Positions 33,048-43,200 of a DNA stretch of 64,000 nt are shown here, in pieces. How positions within the stretch are numbered: the stretch's first letter is position 1; the number at the start of each line of letters is the position of its first letter. A model generated the notes under the pieces. It saw only the letters and a program-made list of their open reading frames with translations, was not told where the DNA came from and did not search any database. The position numbers and the translations under genes were made by a program. The DNA is from Bacteroidales bacterium UBA1680 (lineage in GTDB: Bacteria; Bacteroidota; Bacteroidia; Bacteroidales; UBA932). Location: assembly GCA_002320605.1 (NCBI GenBank), contig DCKG01000017.1, forward strand, positions 62,391 through 126,390, given 5' to 3'.

Positions 33048-33631
33048 TAACGATCGTTGATTATAAGGCTGGGAATATTCGCTCTGTAGAGAATGCCTTG
33101 AAGCGCCTGGAGGCGGATTTTCAGGTGACGTCGGATTCGGAGGCGATCAGAACGGCTTCTCACGTGATTCTGCCAGGGGTCGGCGAGGCCTCGAATGCGA
33201 TGCGCTTTCTCCTGCCGTTGGCAGATGTACTTAAGAACCTGACTCAGCCTGTCTTAGGAATATGCATCGGGCTCCAGCTGATGTGCGATTCCAGCGAGGA
33301 GGGCCCGGCGGAGTGTATGAATATATTCGATTCCAAGGTGCTGCGTTTCAGGCCATCAGAAGGAGCGAAAATTCCTCACATGGGCTGGAACACCATCGAG
33401 AATCTTCGCAGCCCCCTCTTTAGAGGCATTCAGGAAGGATCTTTCGTCTATTACGTACATTCCTATTATCCAGAATATTCGGATTCAGAGACAGTTGCAT
33501 CGACTTGTTTCGCAGGCATCACCTTCAGCGCAGCTATGAACAGGGGTAACTTCTACGGCACTCAGTTCCATCCGGAAAAGAGCGGCCCGGTAGGTGAGAA
33601 AATCCTTGAAAATTTTTTGCGAATATGCTGA
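33044..33631 (+). CDS. hisH: Imidazole glycerol phosphate synthase, glutaminase subunit
   Basis: 195 residues. Class I glutamine amidotransferase that feeds ammonia to HisF. Nucleophile Cys74 in GICIGLQLMCDSS, oxyanion strand VILPGVGEASNAM, and the His-Glu pair in GTQFHPEKSG near residue 178. KIPHMGWN and YYVHSYY are the usual HisH signatures. It overlaps the dehydratase stop by 4 nt and hisA by 7 nt. Confidence 0.96.
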   Translation: MITIVDYKAGNIRSVENALKRLEADFQVTSDSEAIRTASHVILPGVGEASNAMRFLLPLADVLKNLTQPVLGICIGLQLMCDSSEEGPAECMNIFDSKVLRFRPSEGAKIPHMGWNTIENLRSPLFRGIQEGSFVYYVHSYYPEYSDSETVASTCFAGITFSAAMNRGNFYGTQFHPEKSGPVGEKILENFLRIC

Positions 33632-34347
33632 ATTTCACTGTAATACCTGCTATCGACCTCATTGGCGGCAAATGCGTGAGGCTTACCCGCGGAGACTACG
33701 GCAGCGAGAAAGTTTATTCTACGAACCCCATCGACGTGGCAAAGGAGTTTGAGACCGTTGGGGTGAAAAGGCTTCACCTTGTTGACCTTGACGGGGCAAA
33801 GGCATCGCAGCCTCAGAATCTGAAGACTTTGGAGGCAATCGCCTCGCAGACAGGGCTGGAAGTCGAATTCGGTGGCGGAATCAAGTCGTATGAGTCCTTG
33901 AAATCGGCTCTGGATTCAGGAGCAAGCTACGTCGTCTGCGGCAGTGTGGCCGTTACCAATCCGGAACAGGCTAAAGACTGGATGGAATGCTATAGAGGAA
34001 AGATAATCCTCGGTATCGACATCAAAGACGGTGTTGTCGCTACCTGCGGCTGGCTGGAAAAATCGCAGCTCGCGGCGGACGATCTGCTGAAATCCTACGA
34101 CGGATTGGTTTCAGAAGCCGAAATCACTGAAATTTCACGTGACGGAACCTTGCAAGGCATTGATGCTGAATTTTATGCAGGGATTCAAAAACGTTTCCCG
34201 AATGTGCGAATCATCGCAAGTGGCGGTGTGTCCAGCCTTCAGGACTTGGAGATGCTAAAAGACGTTGGAATTAGCGCCTCTATAGTAGGGAAGGCGATTT
34301 ACGAAGGTCGAATAAATCTAAAAGAAATATGTTGGCGAAGCGAATAA
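33625..34347 (+). CDS. hisA: Phosphoribosylformimino-5-aminoimidazole carboxamide ribotide isomerase
   Basis: 240 residues, (beta/alpha)8 barrel. It isomerises ProFAR to PRFAR. IPAIDLIGGKCVRLTRGDY holds the first catalytic Asp. HLVDLDGAK, EFGGGIKSYESL, GIDIKDGVVATCGW (second Asp), TEISRDGTLQG and IIASGGVSSLQDL are typical phosphate-binding and barrel motifs. It overlaps hisH by 7 nt and hisF by 19 nt. Confidence 0.96.
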   Translation: MLNFTVIPAIDLIGGKCVRLTRGDYGSEKVYSTNPIDVAKEFETVGVKRLHLVDLDGAKASQPQNLKTLEAIASQTGLEVEFGGGIKSYESLKSALDSGASYVVCGSVAVTNPEQAKDWMECYRGKIILGIDIKDGVVATCGWLEKSQLAADDLLKSYDGLVSEAEITEISRDGTLQGIDAEFYAGIQKRFPNVRIIASGGVSSLQDLEMLKDVGISASIVGKAIYEGRINLKEICWRSE

Positions 34348-35087
34348 TACCTTGTCTGGATGTCAAGGACGGCGAGGTCGTGAAAGGGATTAATTTCGTC
34401 GGCCTCCGGGAGGTCGGTGACCCGGTTGAGATGGGTGCTGAATATTCAAGTCAGGGAGCAGACGAATTGGTGTATCTGGACATCAGTGCTTCGTTCGAAG
34501 GTCGGAAAACTTTCACGGAGCTGGTTTCTGCAATCTCTGAACGCATAAATATTCCGTTCACGGTCGGTGGGGGCATTTCGTCTTTCGGCGATGCCGCAAG
34601 GCTGCTGGATGCCGGTGCCGATAAAATTACCATCAACACGGCTGCCGTGAATGATCCGTCACTGATTACTCGCATTGCTTCGCGCTATGGTTCCCAATTC
34701 GTAGTCGTAGCGATCGATGCCCGCAAGATTACCGAGGAGTCTTGGCAGGTAACTACCCACGGGGGTAAAATACTTACCGACAAGGAATTATATTCATGGG
34801 CAAAAGAGGCAGAGGATAGGGGAGCGGGGGAGATCCTTTTCACTTCCATGGACCATGATGGTGAGAAAAAAGGCTATGCAGTAAATGAATATGCCAGATT
34901 GTCAGAGCTGCTCTCAATTCCAGTAATCGCCTCTGGAGGAGCTGGTTCCGTGGATGATATAGCGGAAGTGCTAACGACCGGCAAGGCAGATGCAGCTCTA
35001 GCCGCAAGCATATTCCATTTTGGAGAAATCAAAATCCCGGACCTTAAGCGGCGGCTGGCAGAAAGAGAAATTTCAGTAAGAATATAA
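34329..35087 (+). CDS. hisF: Imidazole glycerol phosphate synthase, cyclase subunit
   Basis: 252 residues, (beta/alpha)8 barrel paired with HisH. It converts PRFAR plus ammonia to IGP and AICAR. Catalytic Asp residues lie in IIPCLDVKDGEVVKGINFVGLREVGDPVEMG and FTSMDHDGEKKGY. FTVGGGISSFGDAARLLDAGADKITINTAAV and VIASGGAGSVDDIAEVL bind the substrate phosphates. Its start lies inside the last 19 nt of hisA. Confidence 0.97.
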   Translation: MLAKRIIPCLDVKDGEVVKGINFVGLREVGDPVEMGAEYSSQGADELVYLDISASFEGRKTFTELVSAISERINIPFTVGGGISSFGDAARLLDAGADKITINTAAVNDPSLITRIASRYGSQFVVVAIDARKITEESWQVTTHGGKILTDKELYSWAKEAEDRGAGEILFTSMDHDGEKKGYAVNEYARLSELLSIPVIASGGAGSVDDIAEVLTTGKADAALAASIFHFGEIKIPDLKRRLAEREISVRI

Positions 35088-35093
35088 ATATTA

Positions 35094-35702
35094 ATGAATA
35101 TGTTGAATTTTAATGATTTGAAGAAGGGTACCGACGGGCTGGTGCCTGCCATCGTGCAGGATGAATTGACGCTCCAGGTGCTAATGCTCGGCTGGATGAA
35201 TGCCGAGGCGCTGGAAAAGACTCAGGAAACAGGCTTGGTGACGTTCTGGAGCAGGTCACGTGGCCAGCTCTGGACCAAAGGCGAGACGAGCGGGAATTAT
35301 CTCCATTTGGTTTCGCTCTCTCCTGATTGCGATTCCGACGTGCTTCTCGTGCGGGCAAAGCCGGACGGCCCTACATGCCACAAAGGCACGAAGACTTGCT
35401 GGGGCGATGCAGTGCCATCCAGCACCGGCTTTATCCGTGAGCTTGAGTCTGTGATTCGTGGCCGCCACGAACAGATGCCTGAAGGCTCGTACACTGCCTC
35501 GCTTTTCAAGGCTGGGATTCCGAGAATGGCACAGAAAGTAGGTGAAGAAGCTGTAGAGACCGTGATCGAGGCTGTCAAGGGCGATGACGAAAGACTGATT
35601 TACGAGGCGTCTGATTTAATATATCATTTGCTGGTCCTCCTAGTGAGCAAGGGTTATGGAATAGCAGATTTAGAGAAAGAATTGCAACGCAGACATGGAT
35701 GA
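35094..35702 (+). CDS. hisIE: Bifunctional phosphoribosyl-AMP cyclohydrolase / phosphoribosyl-ATP pyrophosphatase
   Basis: 202 residues. Steps two and three of the pathway. Residues 1-115 are HisI, with MLGWMNAEALEKTQETGLVTFWSRSRGQLWTKGETSGN and the zinc ligands in SPDCDSDVLLV and PTCHKGTKTCW. Residues about 120-202 are HisE, a MazG-like helical domain (SYTASLFKAGIPRMAQKVGEEAVETVIEAVKGDDERLIYEASDLIYHLLVLL). It begins 6 nt after hisF and ends the operon. MNM offers two start ATGs. Confidence 0.97.
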   Translation: MNMLNFNDLKKGTDGLVPAIVQDELTLQVLMLGWMNAEALEKTQETGLVTFWSRSRGQLWTKGETSGNYLHLVSLSPDCDSDVLLVRAKPDGPTCHKGTKTCWGDAVPSSTGFIRELESVIRGRHEQMPEGSYTASLFKAGIPRMAQKVGEEAVETVIEAVKGDDERLIYEASDLIYHLLVLLVSKGYGIADLEKELQRRHG

Positions 35703-35719
35703 TATTCTTAAATTTTATA

Positions 35720-35727
35720 TATTTTTG
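35720..35727 (+). promoter_or_regulatory. -7 element upstream of the M48 lipoprotein gene
   Basis: TATTTTTG matches TAnnTTTG and lies between hisIE and the M48 gene, suggesting independent transcription. No matching -33 is seen at standard spacing. Confidence 0.45.
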
Positions 35728-35757
35728 TCCTTTGAAATAGGGTAAAAATCATTAACG

Positions 35758-36600
35758 ATGAAAAAATGTCTATTATTCTTGATTCCGCTGATGCTTCTAG
35801 CCTCGTCATGCGGGACGTCTAATCCTGAATATCTTTTATCCAGCGGAGCGAAGGTTCTTCAGGCCGCAACTCTCACTGATGCGCAGATTCAGGCTTATGT
35901 CGGTCAGTATGTGACTCAGCTCGATGCTGAGAATAAGGTTCTCTCAGAGAGCAGTCCTTACGTAAAAAGAGTCAGGAACATGACGAAAGGACTTACTAGC
36001 GTAGATGGCATTCCGCTCAACTTCAAGGTTTATCAGACCAGCGATGTGAACGCTTTCGCTTGTGCGGACGGAAGCGTGAGGATTTACACGGGTCTTCTAG
36101 ACTTGATGAGCGATGATGAGGTTTTGGGTGTCGTCGGCCACGAAATCGGCCACGTTGCTCTGAAACATTCCAGGAAGCAGTTCCAGCAGGCGCTCATGAC
36201 TTCGGCAGTGAGGGACGCAATCATATCGACGGGAGGCAATGTGGCTGTGCTATCGGCTTCCCAGTTAGGTGACATCGGCGAGGCACTTGCAAGCTCCAGC
36301 TTCTCAAGGAAGCAGGAGTCGCAGGCTGATGATTACGGGTATGATTTCTTGAAGAATAGTGGGAAGAACCCTTGGGCCATGGCAATGGCTTTCGAGGAAT
36401 TGCTCAAGCTTTCTGGCGGCTCTACGGGCAGTGGCACTCAGGCAGCGGCAGGAAGCTCTGTCACTTCGCTGTTCTCATCCCACCCAGCAACGCAGACTAG
36501 GATTCAGAAGATGTCTGAAAGAGCCACGAAAGATGGGTATGTGCGCCCTTCAGCGAAAAAATCCACCAGCGCCGCGACATCATCAACGAAGAAAAAATAA
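35758..36600 (+). CDS. M48-family metallopeptidase lipoprotein (LoiP/YcaL-like)
   Basis: 280 residues. Lipoprotein signal MKKCLLFLIPLMLLASSC. The peptidase domain shows FKVYQTSDVNAFACADGSVRIYTGLLDLM, the zinc motif GVVGHEIGHVALKHS (about residue 128) and a third ligand in SRKQESQADDYGYDFL. It ends in a TSSTKKK tail of low complexity. Related E. coli lipoproteins LoiP and YcaL trim or clear misassembled outer-membrane proteins, and a similar quality-control role is likely. It has its own -7 element and a hairpin downstream. Confidence 0.92.
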   Translation: MKKCLLFLIPLMLLASSCGTSNPEYLLSSGAKVLQAATLTDAQIQAYVGQYVTQLDAENKVLSESSPYVKRVRNMTKGLTSVDGIPLNFKVYQTSDVNAFACADGSVRIYTGLLDLMSDDEVLGVVGHEIGHVALKHSRKQFQQALMTSAVRDAIISTGGNVAVLSASQLGDIGEALASSSFSRKQESQADDYGYDFLKNSGKNPWAMAMAFEELLKLSGGSTGSGTQAAAGSSVTSLFSSHPATQTRIQKMSERATKDGYVRPSAKKSTSAATSSTKKK

Positions 36601-36622
36601 TCAATGCTTGGGCAATATAAGA

Positions 36623-36662
36623 AAGACCGGCTTTGCTTCACAGCAGAGCCGGCATTTGTCTT
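36623..36662 (+). terminator. Probable terminator after the M48 gene
   Basis: CCGGCTTTGC (36627-36636) pairs with GCAGAGCCGG (36643-36652, one G-T) around TTCACA, with outer bases AAGAC/GTCTT extending it. The tail CATTTGTCTTGTTG is only moderately T-rich. Confidence 0.5.
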
Positions 36663-36767
36663 GTTGAATAAGAATTTAAGTATGAAAACTTATAACTAAT
36701 AACCAACTAAAATACTAACAAGAACATTTAATTTAATGCATATTTTGTGCCACACGGCAGAAAAGTC

Positions 36768-36799
36768 TTTACTAAGATAGTCAGTATTTGTTATATTTG
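36768..36799 (+). promoter_or_regulatory. Promoter of the aldose epimerase gene
   Basis: TTTA (36768-36771, one mismatch from TTTG), a 20-nt spacer and TATATTTG (36792-36799, exact TAnnTTTG). This gives a leader of about 25 nt. Confidence 0.6.
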
Positions 36800-36828
36800 C
36801 AAAAGAAAAATCAAAAATTCATAAATAT

Positions 36829-37977
36829 ATGCGTAAATCTTTTTATTTGTTAGCTGCGGTTCTCTTCATGGCTGCATGCGGACAGCAAAAACAGCAGGAG
36901 CAGTCTGCCGATATCCTTCCAGCAGAGAATTTCGACACGACCATCAACAACATTCCTGTGAAATTGTACACCCTCAAGGCTGGAGATATTGTGCTCCAGG
37001 CTACTAATTTCGGAGGCAGGGTCGTAACGATCTTCACCCCTGACAAAAATGGAAAGGAAGAAAACATCGTGCTTGGCCGCAGAACCATAAGGGAATACAC
37101 CAATCCGGATGGTGAACGTTTCCTTGGCGCTTGCGTTGGCCCTGTGGCAAATAGAATCGGCGGAGCTAAATTCGTCCTCAATGATACTACTTACAATGTG
37201 CCTGCGAACGACAATAAGGTAAATACGCTTCATGGCGGTTTCTACGGTTTCGACAATGTCGTCTGGGACGTTAAAGATTACGATGATTCTACTCTCGTGC
37301 TTCACTATCTTCGTCCGGATGGCTTCGAAGGCTATCCTGGCAACCTAGATGTTACCATGACATATTCAGTGAACAGCAATGATGAGTTCAGAATCGACTA
37401 TGTGGCAACCACTGACCATGATACTCCGGTGAATATTTCTAACCATCCTTTCTTCCACCTGCAAGGCAATGCTGACGGAACCGTTCTCGACTATTTTATG
37501 TATGTGAACGCAAGCCAATTTACGCCGATTGATTCCCTCAGCATTCCGCTTGGCGAAAATGTTAGCGTAGAGGGTACGCCGTTCGATTTTCGTACTCCTA
37601 CCAGAATCGGTGAGAGAATCGACAATGACGACCAGCAACTTAAGAACGCCCGTGGTTATGATCATAACTGGGTGCTCGACCGTAAGGCGGAAGGCGATGC
37701 CGAGACGGCCTGCACTGTGTTGGACAAGACTTCCGGTCGTCAGGTTGAGGTGCTTACCGATCAGCCTGGCATCCAGATTTACACTGGGAACTTCTTCAAG
37801 GGAACCGGCGGACCAGCAGTCAATGGCAAGCCTATCGAGTATCGTACCTCTATCGCCCTCGAGACCCAGCACTTCCCTGATTCCCCAAACAGGCCGAACT
37901 TCCCATCGGTAACGCTGAAGCCAGGTGAGAAATACACACAGGTATGCATCTACAGATTCTCCGTTAAAGACGAGTAG
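36829..37977 (+). CDS. galM: Aldose 1-epimerase lipoprotein
   Basis: 382 residues. It has a lipoprotein-type signal (MRKSFYLLAAVLFMAAC), so it acts outside the cytoplasm. The GalM fold shows ATNFGGRVVTIFTPDK, GACVGPVANRIGGAKF, NTLHGGFYGFDNVVWDV and NISNHPFFHLQGN with the catalytic His. The ending TGNFFKGTGG... SIALETQHFPDSPN carries the catalytic Glu. It interconverts alpha and beta anomers of hexoses such as galactose or glucose. Exported aldose epimerases are common in Bacteroidetes and fit a glycan-feeding life. Its 3' end overlaps the convergent pbpC by 14 nt. Confidence 0.93.
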   Translation: MRKSFYLLAAVLFMAACGQQKQQEQSADILPAENFDTTINNIPVKLYTLKAGDIVLQATNFGGRVVTIFTPDKNGKEENIVLGRRTIREYTNPDGERFLGACVGPVANRIGGAKFVLNDTTYNVPANDNKVNTLHGGFYGFDNVVWDVKDYDDSTLVLHYLRPDGFEGYPGNLDVTMTYSVNSNDEFRIDYVATTDHDTPVNISNHPFFHLQGNADGTVLDYFMYVNASQFTPIDSLSIPLGENVSVEGTPFDFRTPTRIGERIDNDDQQLKNARGYDHNWVLDRKAEGDAETACTVLDKTSGRQVEVLTDQPGIQIYTGNFFKGTGGPAVNGKPIEYRTSIALETQHFPDSPNRPNFPSVTLKPGEKYTQVCIYRFSVKDE

Positions 37978-40231
37978 TGCCCTTCTCGCTCACGGCAATC
38001 GTGAAGCCGACTGATAGCGAGTTTCCTTTATCATCCACCACTGTGACTGTGTGCCTGCCGGGGGCAGGCGTAAGGCTCAGCTGGTGGATGAATTGCGTCT
38101 GGCCGACATATTCATTGTCCAGATGCCAGAAAATCTTAGCCGATGGCAGCCTGTGCGCAAGATTGAATGTGATTCCAGCAATGGAGCCGTCCAGCTGGCG
38201 TGGGATGTAGATCGTACTGCCCCCTTCTGGGTAAATGAATTCCATGAGAGCATAATTCTCGCTGTCCTCAGGCGAGTATGGAGCATATTCGGGATGGTTC
38301 TGCCTGTAATACCATTCCATAGAAGGGGGAAGGATGAAGGTATTTATGCCGTCCACAATCTTGTGATATGGGCAAGGGTCACTTTTCATCGCCTTTCGAG
38401 GCAGCATGAGCAAATTTGCCGAATCACATCCAGGTCCAGCCAGATGCCCAGAGAGAGGGCAGACCTCTGCCTTGATGTAGTCCCCATAGACAGGCTCCAA
38501 GAACCAGCCGTTAGCAGCATATTTATCGTTAAGTTCCTTTGAAGGCAGCATATTGAATATATCGAACATCACAGGTCCTGCCGTCCTAGCGCCTACCAAT
38601 CCGGGCACCCCTTGTCCTTCTGCATTCCCTACCCAGACTCCTACTGCATATTCAGGAGTCACCCCTACTGCCCATGCATCCCTGAATCCATAGCTGGTGC
38701 CTGTCTTCCAAGCCACTCGTTTCACGGAAGTAATGAGGCGCCAGTCAATCTCGTCTGGCCTGTTCACCTCTTTTAGCGCATCCAGAGTGTACCATAGGGC
38801 GCATTTGTCTTTCAACGGAAAATTATGCAGAGGACTTTTCCTATCATTGAATATTGTGTCTGCAGCTTGATAGGAAAGGGAAATCCTTGAATATGCCTTA
38901 GTAACATCCAACAGAGTGCATTCGCCCCCGCCAAGTATTAGCGAAAGTCCGTAATGATCTGCGCTCTTTCCAAGAGAAGTCATCCCACATCGCCTTAAAA
39001 CTTCCAAGAATCTTTGGGTGCCGAATTTCTTGAGCATGTATACCGCAGGCACGTTCAGAGACCTTGCAAGAGCCTCAGATGCTGGCACGGCGCCATCGAA
39101 TTGCCGATTGAAATTCTGAGGCGAGAACCCGCCTAAATTCATGGGAATATCCGGCAGGAGCGTGTTTGGTAGCAGTTCCCCTTCTTGCAACATGGCGCAG
39201 TAGAGAAAAGGCTTTAATATGCTGCCCGTGCTCCTTGGCGACCTGGCTATGTCCACATCGGCTCCTGGCCTCTTTCTGTGTGGATTTGCATTCCCGACGT
39301 AGGCCAGCACTTCACCTGTGTGCACATCGACCACGACGGCAGCAATGTCATATATTCCTATTCTTGAAAATTCTTCATTCCACTGGTCTGTAATCGCCTG
39401 GATTTGTCGTTGCAGATGTATGTCGATGGATGTTCGGGATCTTTTCCCAGGATTAGTCTTCCGGTAGTATTCCACTAGATGATAGGCTTCCTGAGGCAAG
39501 GCTTCTGGAGCAGCCGGAAGCGGCTCTTGGAGCGCAAGTTCCAAGTCTGTGGAATCTATGCAGCCATCTTTGTGCATTTTACGCAGCAAGCGATTGCGTT
39601 TGTTCAAAAGGGATTTCCTGTTCCTTCCGGGATAAATATCAGCAGGGGAGTTGGGTAGCACAGCCAGCGTTGCCGTTTCGCCCCACGAAAGCTCGTCGGC
39701 AGGCTTGCCGTAGTACCTCCAAGCAGCGGCTTCGATTCCGACTACGTTTCCCCCGAAAGGTGCGTGGGAAGCATATAGGGCAAGGATTTTCTCCTTTGAA
39801 TATCTCAGTTCGAGCCTTGTCGCCAGCACAGCCTCTATCATTTTTTGCCACAAAGTCCTCTCTTTTCCGCGCAACATCCTGACGACCTGCATAGTGATGG
39901 TGCTGCCCCCGCTAGTCACGCGCCCAGCCTTGACATTCCCGATGGCGGCTCTGGCTATGGACACAGGGTTCACCCCGCGATGCAGGGCAAACCACTTGTC
40001 CTCGAACTCGATGATTGCCGTCTGGAATTTTGGCGGAATCGTGTCGCATTCTGGAAATCTCCATTGTCCATCCTTCGCGATTCTTGCCCCAAGCAACTCT
40101 CCATTCCTGTCGGTTATGACTGTGGAATATTCAGTGCCTGCGAATAAATCCTTCGGCAGGCAGAAAAAATATGCTACGGCAAAGCCTGCAATAAGGAATA
40201 TTACAATGAGAGATATTCCTTTGTGCGTCAT
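37964..40231 (-). CDS. pbpC: Penicillin-binding protein 1C
   Basis: 755 residues. A signal anchor (ISLIVIFLIAGFAVAYFF) is followed by the GT51 glycosyltransferase domain (AIIEFEDKWFALHRGVNPVSIARAAIGN, SGGSTITMQVVRMLRGKERT; about 60-220). The transpeptidase domain (about 290-570) carries SxxK in RSTGSILKPFLY, SxN in ARSLNVPAVY and KTG in WKTGTSYGFRDAW. The last 100 residues are the PBP1C-specific C-terminal domain (MEFIYPEGGSTIYIPRQLDGSIAGITFNLAHR). It polymerises and possibly cross-links peptidoglycan at the inner membrane. It overlaps the upstream alpha-2-macroglobulin gene by 4 nt, the pairing known from E. coli pbpC-yfhM. Confidence 0.95.
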   Translation of the reverse strand: MTHKGISLIVIFLIAGFAVAYFFCLPKDLFAGTEYSTVITDRNGELLGARIAKDGQWRFPECDTIPPKFQTAIIEFEDKWFALHRGVNPVSIARAAIGNVKAGRVTSGGSTITMQVVRMLRGKERTLWQKMIEAVLATRLELRYSKEKILALYASHAPFGGNVVGIEAAAWRYYGKPADELSWGETATLAVLPNSPADIYPGRNRKSLLNKRNRLLRKMHKDGCIDSTDLELALQEPLPAAPEALPQEAYHLVEYYRKTNPGKRSRTSIDIHLQRQIQAITDQWNEEFSRIGIYDIAAVVVDVHTGEVLAYVGNANPHRKRPGADVDIARSPRSTGSILKPFLYCAMLQEGELLPNTLLPDIPMNLGGFSPQNFNRQFDGAVPASEALARSLNVPAVYMLKKFGTQRFLEVLRRCGMTSLGKSADHYGLSLILGGGECTLLDVTKAYSRISLSYQAADTIFNDRKSPLHNFPLKDKCALWYTLDALKEVNRPDEIDWRLITSVKRVAWKTGTSYGFRDAWAVGVTPEYAVGVWVGNAEGQGVPGLVGARTAGPVMFDIFNMLPSKELNDKYAANGWFLEPVYGDYIKAEVCPLSGHLAGPGCDSANLLMLPRKAMKSDPCPYHKIVDGINTFILPPSMEWYYRQNHPEYAPYSPEDSENYALMEFIYPEGGSTIYIPRQLDGSIAGITFNLAHRLPSAKIFWHLDNEYVGQTQFIHQLSLTPAPGRHTVTVVDDKGNSLSVGFTIAVSEKGTTRL

Positions 40232-43200
40232 TTCCTGATGACTTTCGCCGTGCCAGAAGCCGTGTTAGCGCTGAAATCCCTGTCGTACATGGCCTCACAT
40301 TTGATGGCTGGCAGGTTGAATTCGCCTTCGTAGGCGGCTTGAAGTTTTATCCTGAATGTCTTTGTGGCACCCTTGCCTAAGTCGAAGAACCAGTTGACCC
40401 TATCGTCCCTGATGTCGCGATACGTCCATGGGGCGCTCTCGTCTGAGGTGGTGCCTAGCAGCCTGTCATTGAATATCTCCCATCCCGAAGGTATCTTCTC
40501 CGACAGAGCCACGTTGTAGCAATCTGTGTTGCCGCTTGTGTTCGTTACGGAGACTATGGATAGGAATTCAGTGCCTTGAACTATTTCAGAAGGCTCGAGC
40601 GTCTTTCCGTCTTCGGACACATATCTGACGCTGATGCTCAGCCCGTTAGACTTCGCAGGGATTTTCTCGCCAGCGGACGGATATGCGGAAGTGACAAGCG
40701 TTGCGAATATTTCCCCTTCGGAAAGATTCTTCAATTTGACAGAACCAGATTGTGCGTCAAGCTCTTTCTCGTAATATCCGGAAGTGCCGCTGATTGTCTC
40801 AGGACTGCCATTCCCCTGTGTCAGTTCTGCCGAGAGAGTCCCGGAGATTGCTTTCTTCGCCAGTTTAGCCATCGCATGTGTTGCAAAGGCGGCTTCCTGA
40901 GTCGAGTAATAGCTGGACAGTCCTTTGGAAACTTCCTGGGCCATTTCGTATGCTTCCTGAATCTCATCCGCTAAAGTAAGTGCCTCGACCGATATGGCCT
41001 TGTTGCGAAGCATGGACCCATAAGTCCAGTCATTCCTAGACCAAGCGTCAGTTTCGTTCTTGATATTCGATATTATTTCCTGAGCAATATTCTTCTTGCC
41101 CGACAATGAATATGCTGCCGAGAGCATCCACGCAGCCGTATTAGAGAGCGTTTCCTTTTCTTTCAGCCTGTTCATCGTTCCACTCTCTGGCTGGCCAATC
41201 AGGGCAAGAGCGTAAAGCCTGTAGGCCTGAGAAAGATCTGAATAAGAATTCGTATCCTCTGTGCGGTAGTTTTGCACTGCTTTCTTCTGGTAACGTGCCC
41301 AGCTAGCCAGCACGCCCCTGCTTACAGGGAAACCGTTTTGTAAAGCTTCGATAAGGAATATTCCGGCCATGGAGCTTACCCAGTCATTGCTTTTAGCATA
41401 ACCTGGCCAATAAGCGAATCCTCCATCTGCCAGCTGTCTTGAATATAGTTTCAGAATGACATTCTTGATTGTCTCGTCTGCATCCAGCCTGGAATGCTCG
41501 TCAAGGTGCTCGCGAATGCCCAACAAGCTGATTCCCTTAGAAGCCAGCTGCTCCGTGCAGTCATATTCGTAATGTTTGAAGAACGAATATATTCCCTTAT
41601 AGTCAATTGTAGGCATGCTTGAAAGCTCAAGGACTGCCCACTCGTCCTCGGATGGCTTGAACGGCGCAAATGACAGAGTATTGCTAGCACCGCCATTCAG
41701 TGCTATAGTCGTGCTGGATATCGTCGCCGGATTAGGATTGCCGACATGGATTGAAATCGTCTCGCTGGCTTTATGGCCGTTTCCGTTTGCGTAAACTGTT
41801 ATCTCAGCCTGCCCGATGCCAGTCGTCAGGAGACTGAATCTCACGAGCTGGTCCCCGGTAGATTTGAACTGAATATTGCTTTGGCTGTTTCCTGCCACTT
41901 TTACTGGGCCTTCTGCCTTCACGCTTACCGTTACGTCCTTCACCCCATTTTCGAGGGCGAATACATTCACGGGCAGGACGACTACCTCATTCGTGCTCAG
42001 CGTTCTAGGAAGCGTAGGCACCACCATGAGAGGCGATTTAACCGGGGTGGTCTTCTCTGCCTTCCCGTAGGCTCCGTCTTTGCCGGCAATCACCATGGTT
42101 CTCACGCTGCCCACGTACATAGGAAGCCAGATCTTATGCGTCGCAGTGCCGCTTTGCAGGGAGAACGGCCCGAGGAACTTCACGACAGGGTTGAATCTGT
42201 TGTCCTTTCTCGAACCTACAGGCATGGATTCGTCACCTCCGATGCTGAACATTGGAGAGAATCTGCCGCTGAAAGCCCCTATCACGTCATCGTATAAATC
42301 CCAAGTCTTTACCCCAAGGACCTCTTTCTCGTACATCGAATTCCAAGGATCTGGAGTCTTGAAGGCTGTCAGGTCCAGCAGTCCCTCGTCTACTATGGCG
42401 ATGGTGTATGTCATCGCCTTGTGATTCTTCTCGCTCACTTTCATCGTGAATTCTTCCTCTGGCCGAAGCACGTCAGGCATATTGATGACTGGCTCCAGAT
42501 GCGAGGCAGGATTGTTCACGAAGATAGGCTTGATGCCGTATAACCTTATCGGAAGGTCGTTGTCATCCCTTTCGTGTGGCTGGACCATGGTCAGGTGTAT
42601 GTAACAGTTCGGAGCCATCTCTGGTCTTACCTTCAGTTTGTATGTTACGCCACCGCTCGAATTCTTTACCCATTCGCGTGATAAAACCGTAGTGGAATTC
42701 TCTATGGAAACCAGGGTCTGTCCTGCGCTTGCGGCAGGAATATAGATGAGGGCCGTCTCCCCGACATCGTAATTATCCTTGTCAGTGGAGAAAGTCAACA
42801 TAGATAGAGCCGTAGGGTCGGTTTTCGTTGACCTTCCAAGAGACTCGGGCCAATCGACGTAGAGATAGCCCCCGGTGACGTGGCCGCTTACCACATCTTT
42901 AGCGATGACCAGATAGCGTCCCCACTCAGGGTAGTCTATCTTGAACGGAATTATTGCATCCCCGTTTGCAGAAGATGTCAGCGTTCCGGAAGAGAGCGGC
43001 TTGGCATTCGTGCCATTGGCGTAGGAGTCGAATTCCTCGCTGCGAGATTCCCACCACCAGCTCCATTTCATCTTGTATACCGAATATTCAATATTCTCCC
43101 CTGAAATCCTCTTGCCATTCCTGTCCACTACGGCTACTCCGATAGAATAGTCTTTGTCGGTCTCAAGATAGTGAGCTTTGCTCTTCGGGAATTTCATTCC

